9,065 nt of DNA from Chitinophagaceae bacterium UBA2793. Lineage in GTDB: Bacteria > Bacteroidota > Bacteroidia > Chitinophagales > Chitinophagaceae. The notes under the pieces were generated by a model that ran no database searches, was not told the DNA's origin, and worked only from the letters and a program-made list of their open reading frames with translations. Every line of letters starts with the position of its first letter. The stretch's first letter is position 1. Location: the NCBI GenBank assembly GCA_002352045.1, contig DEHT01000046.1, forward strand, positions 37,174-46,238. The letters are read 5' to 3'. The position numbers were made by a program, and so were the translations under genes. Positions 6,677 through 9,065 of the stretch are shown piece after piece.

Positions 6677-6843
6677 GATAAGAGTTGATTTTGGGCATGA
6701 AGATAATGACACAATACATTGTGTTCAAAATATTTTGTTGTTAAATAATCATCAAATCATACAAGGCAAATGCGTGGTTGCTTTGCTGAATGCCCGATTA
6801 AATCCTTCTAACCAAAATCCTAATTCCTCTTTATCTTTGCGGC
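6677..6843. promoter_or_regulatory. Divergent intergenic region between the deacetylase gene and pheS
   Basis: These 167 bases must hold the promoters for both outward-facing genes. On the pheS side there is an exact Bacteroidota -7 element (see 6832-6839). On the deacetylase side I find no exact TAnnTTTG. A perfect 12-bp palindrome, CAAAATATTTTG (6726-6737), lies about 50 bases upstream of the preferred ATG and could be an operator, though an AT palindrome of this size may also be chance. Confidence 0.4.
6832..6839 (+). promoter_or_regulatory. Bacteroidota -7 promoter element for pheS
   Basis: TATCTTTG matches the Bacteroidota sigma-factor -7 consensus TAnnTTTG exactly. It ends four bases before the pheS ATG at 6844, so transcription would begin at or very near the start codon, giving a leaderless or nearly leaderless message. 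A TTG at the -33 spacing is not present (TTC at 6805-6807 is the nearest), so the call rests on one element. Confidence 0.45.
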
Positions 6844-7878
6844 ATGGAACAGTTGCTGCAACAGATAGATATTTACAAAACAGAAATTAATGGCACAATT
6901 GCCAACACTAAAGACGAATTAGAGGCATTTCGTATAAAATACCTTGGAACCAAGGGCCTGGTGAAAACCATTATGGGCGAAATGAAAAATGTTGCTGCTG
7001 AAAATAAAAAGCAAGCAGGCCAATTGCTAAACGAGTTCAAAATATTTGTTGAAGACAAATTTGATGAACTAAAGAATGCATCCGAAAATGGAGCGGCTTC
7101 TATAAAAGCACAGGAACTTGACTTGAGTTTACCGGGCACAGCCGATAATATGGGAACCCGTCACCCCATAAGTATTATCCAAAATAAAATAGTTTCTATT
7201 TTTAACCGGCTTGGTTTTTCGGTGGCCGAAGGCCCGGAAATTGAAGACGATTGGCACAATTTTACTGCACTCAATATGCCCGAAAATCATACGGCAAGAG
7301 ACATGCAGGATACTTTTTATATTCTCAAAAACCCCGATTGGATTTTACGTACGCATACCAGCAGCGTTCAAATAAGAGAAATGGAAAAAGGAAAACTTCC
7401 TTTACGCATTATTTGTCCGGGGCGTGTTTTTAGAAACGAAACCATTAGCGCAAGAGCCCATTGCTTTTTTAACCAGGTTGAAGGATTGTATATAGCCGAA
7501 AATGTTTCCTTTGCCGATCTAAAACAAACCCTTTACTTTTTTGTACAGGAAATGTTTGGCGCCGATGTAAAGGTACGTTTCCGCCCATCTTATTTTCCTT
7601 TTACCGAACCCAGTGCCGAAATGGATATCAGTTGCCTTATTTGCGGAGGCAAGGGTTGCAATGTTTGTAAAAAAACCGGCTGGGTTGAAATTTTAGGTTG
7701 TGGTATGGTGCATCCAAAAGTGTTGGAAAACTGCGGTATTGATTCAAACAAATACACGGGCTTTGCATTTGGAATGGGTATAGAAAGAATAACCATGCTT
7801 AGTTACCAGGTAAAAGACCTTCGCCTCTTTAGCGAAAACGATATACGTTTCCTTAACCAGTTTATTGCCGTAACGTAA
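6844..7878 (+). CDS. pheS: Phenylalanine--tRNA ligase alpha subunit
   Basis: This is the 344-residue catalytic alpha subunit of the cytoplasmic PheST tetramer, which charges tRNA-Phe with phenylalanine. Residues 1-85 form the N-terminal coiled coil with the family phrase FRIKYLGTKGLVK (29-41). The class II core follows, with GPEIEDDWHNFTALN (130-144), TSSVQIR (172-178), the motif 2 region GRVFRNETISARAHCFFNQVEGL (193-215; key residues R194, R197, E199) and motif 3 GFAFGMGIERITML (306-319). C264-x2-C267-x4-C272-x2-C275 forms a zinc-ribbon-like cluster before GWVEILGCGMVHP. ISARAHCFF in place of the more usual THSPMFHQ type is characteristic of Bacteroidota PheS. Length is normal, and the start is fixed by the family N-terminus. 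The beta-subunit gene is not adjacent in this window, which is common in this phylum. Confidence 0.97.
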   Translation: MEQLLQQIDIYKTEINGTIANTKDELEAFRIKYLGTKGLVKTIMGEMKNVAAENKKQAGQLLNEFKIFVEDKFDELKNASENGAASIKAQELDLSLPGTADNMGTRHPISIIQNKIVSIFNRLGFSVAEGPEIEDDWHNFTALNMPENHTARDMQDTFYILKNPDWILRTHTSSVQIREMEKGKLPLRIICPGRVFRNETISARAHCFFNQVEGLYIAENVSFADLKQTLYFFVQEMFGADVKVRFRPSYFPFTEPSAEMDISCLICGGKGCNVCKKTGWVEILGCGMVHPKVLENCGIDSNKYTGFAFGMGIERITMLSYQVKDLRLFSENDIRFLNQFIAVT

Positions 7879-7981
7879 TTATTTCCTATTGAATACATTT
7901 TAATATATAATCCCCTTTGATTATATACTAAAACACTTTCGGCATTATAATTGAAATGTTTACAAAAACACATCAACCATT

Positions 7982-8479
7982 ATGAAAAAATTTTATTTTA
8001 TTCCGGCAATTATAGCACTTGCATGCATCTTTGTTTCCTGCAGTATGTCAAAAGAAGCCAAAGGCTACCGAACAAAAATTAATGGTAACTGGCAGTTGCA
8101 AACCGTGGTAACCGAAGGAATTGTACTGGCAAGCCAAACCAAAGCTGAGCTTTTAAACGAAGCCGATTTGCAATGTTTTGTAGGCAGCTCTTGGAATTTT
8201 GAAAACAAAACCAGCCTGGGTAGTTATACTATCAATCAAAATGGAGGGGAGTGTGCATCTTTAAAACGCAATATTCGCTGGTCTATTTACGAAGCAAATG
8301 GGGAGCCAAAATTATTTCAATTTAAAAAAGTAGATAACCGTTATAAAGTAATGGAGGAAGGTAATGCAGGTTACCGTTTTACCATTTTGCAGTTAGATAA
8401 TACAACTATGAAATTGCGCAGCGATGTAACCTTCGAAGGAAAACCGGCTTCATTTATTTACAATTTTATCAGGCATTAA
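7982..8479 (+). CDS. Lipocalin-like lipoprotein
   Basis: This is a 165-residue small lipoprotein. Residues 1-19 are a signal peptide with a lysine pair, a hydrophobic core and a lipobox FVSC ending at C20, so after lipidation it is expected in the cell envelope. The mature part reads INGNWQLQTVV near its start, the opening strand typical of Lipocalin_4-like domains (GxW near the N-terminus), followed by regularly spaced beta strands such as SWNFENKTSLGSYTI, RYKVMEEG, YRFTILQLDNTTMKLRS and ASFIYNFIRH. Such proteins are abundant in Bacteroidota, and their ligands are mostly unknown. It starts 103 bases after pheS and is followed after 20 bases by the OmpA-type lipoprotein gene, so these two probably form an operon. 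Confidence 0.8.
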   Translation: MKKFYFIPAIIALACIFVSCSMSKEAKGYRTKINGNWQLQTVVTEGIVLASQTKAELLNEADLQCFVGSSWNFENKTSLGSYTINQNGGECASLKRNIRWSIYEANGEPKLFQFKKVDNRYKVMEEGNAGYRFTILQLDNTTMKLRSDVTFEGKPASFIYNFIRH

Positions 8480-8499
8480 TTAAAAAATAATTTATAAGT

Positions 8500-9065
8500 A
8501 TGAAAAAAATATTTACCGTAACCATGTTTGGCTCTGCGGCATTGGCACTTATGTTAATTAGTTGCGATACTACTCGTAGAATGAGCAATAAAGATAAAGG
8601 TGTGGGCATTGGCGCTGCAGGTGGTGCAGTAATTGGTGGAATTATCGGCAACAATGTAGGTAAAAAAGGAAACACTGCTTTGGGCGCTCTTTTGGGGGCA
8701 GTAGTAGGTGGGGTTGCAGGTGGAATTATTGGTACCAAAATGGATAGGCAGGCAGAGAAAATTAAAACAGAAATTCCAGGTGCTAAAGTTGAAAGGGTTG
8801 GCGAAGGTATTAGGGTTACTTTTGACGAAACCAATCCCGATGGTTCAAAAGTGGGTGTTTATTTTGCCACCAACAAATACGATATTTCTGCCAATGCAAA
8901 ACTGGCACTGGATAAACTCATAAAAATTTTCAATGAATATCCCGATACAGAATTACTAATTGAAGGACATACGGATGATGTAGGCAAAGATGAATACAAT
9001 TTAGGATTGTCGCAACGCAGAGCCGAATCAGTATCGGGTTATCTTAAAAATATGGGCATTGATTC
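8500..9065 (+). CDS. OmpA-family lipoprotein with glycine zipper (3' end beyond window)
   Basis: The ATG at 8500 opens a frame that stays open to the window edge, 188 residues visible. Residues 1-21 are a signal peptide with a lipobox LISC ending at C22, giving an outer-membrane lipoprotein. Residues 34-78 are a glycine zipper (GVGIGAAGGAVIGGIIG, then GALLGAVVGGVAGGIIG), a membrane-inserting hairpin like those of YMGG/Omp glycine-zipper domains. From about 118 onward is the OmpA C-terminal peptidoglycan-binding domain: VYFATNKYDIS, LLIEGHTDDVGKDEYNLGLSQRRAESVSGYL, with the diaminopimelate-contacting D159 and R174 region visible. It presumably anchors the outer membrane to the wall, as Pal-like and YiaD-like proteins do. 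The final 30-40 residues are missing only because the window ends. Confidence 0.92.
   Translation, partial: MKKIFTVTMFGSAALALMLISCDTTRRMSNKDKGVGIGAAGGAVIGGIIGNNVGKKGNTALGALLGAVVGGVAGGIIGTKMDRQAEKIKTEIPGAKVERVGEGIRVTFDETNPDGSKVGVYFATNKYDISANAKLALDKLIKIFNEYPDTELLIEGHTDDVGKDEYNLGLSQRRAESVSGYLKNMGID

Noticed and set aside
6677..6712. GTG-initiated N-terminal extension of the polysaccharide deacetylase
   Set aside because: It adds 12 residues (including a cysteine) ahead of the natural membrane anchor without a ribosome-binding site. The ATG at 6676 is the simpler start, though the extension cannot be excluded.
7904..7927. AT-rich hairpin after pheS (TATATAATC / GATTATATA, 6-base loop) as a terminator
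   Set aside because: The 9-bp stem is perfect but almost all A/T and no T tract follows, so terminator activity is not supported; AT-rich dyads of this kind arise easily in such spacers.
8469..8834. Minus-strand open frame of 121 codons at the OmpA lipoprotein start
   Set aside because: Its proline/alanine-rich sequence is the complement of the glycine-zipper codons of the real gene at 8500.
1..9065. CRISPR arrays, tRNA or rRNA genes
   Set aside because: No regularly spaced direct repeats, and no tRNA-like cloverleaf or rRNA-like segment was noticed on either strand by reading.

Overview
The window looks like a Bacteroidota chromosome, probably from the Chitinophagia/Sphingobacteriia side, judged from protein style rather than from any search. 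The pointers are: a PheS with the Bacteroidota-type motif 2 region (ISARAHCFFNQVEGL), a Lipocalin-like lipoprotein followed by a glycine-zipper/OmpA lipoprotein, a YccA-type Bax inhibitor, near absence of Shine-Dalgarno sequences, and a TAnnTTTG -7 element directly in front of pheS.

Layout. Bases 1-33 are the last codons of a plus-strand gene, followed by a strong bidirectional terminator (41-70). From 87 to 4920 lies a foreign block bounded by imperfect inverted repeats (11 of the first 12 bases match) and a perfect 9-bp direct duplication (78-86 and 4921-4929). The ends of an IS4-family transposase gene sit just inside: 12 N-terminal codons at 222-257 and the C-terminal Y-R-E-K part at about 4549-4904. 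The middle of the transposase is missing. In its place are a long inverted repeat (330-397), a 990-residue fused restriction-modification enzyme (493-3465), an unrecognised 196-residue gene (3496-4086) and about 460 bp of decayed sequence. Removing the block and one copy of the duplication rebuilds a short, ordinary convergent intergenic region around the terminator.

Beyond the block, on the minus strand, are a seven-helix Bax inhibitor-1/YccA-like protein (4934-5707) and a membrane-anchored polysaccharide deacetylase (5744-6676), 36 bp apart and probably co-transcribed. A divergent intergenic region then leads to pheS (6844-7878), a lipocalin-like lipoprotein (7982-8479) and a truncated OmpA-family lipoprotein (8500 to the window end).

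The unusual part is the 87-4920 block: a single-protein restriction-modification system with an orphan companion gene, packaged between the intact outer ends of an IS4 element whose own transposase is destroyed. It is either a defence cassette that dropped into an IS, or a non-autonomous IS-borne defence unit that could be moved by a related transposase acting in trans. The sequence alone cannot decide between these.
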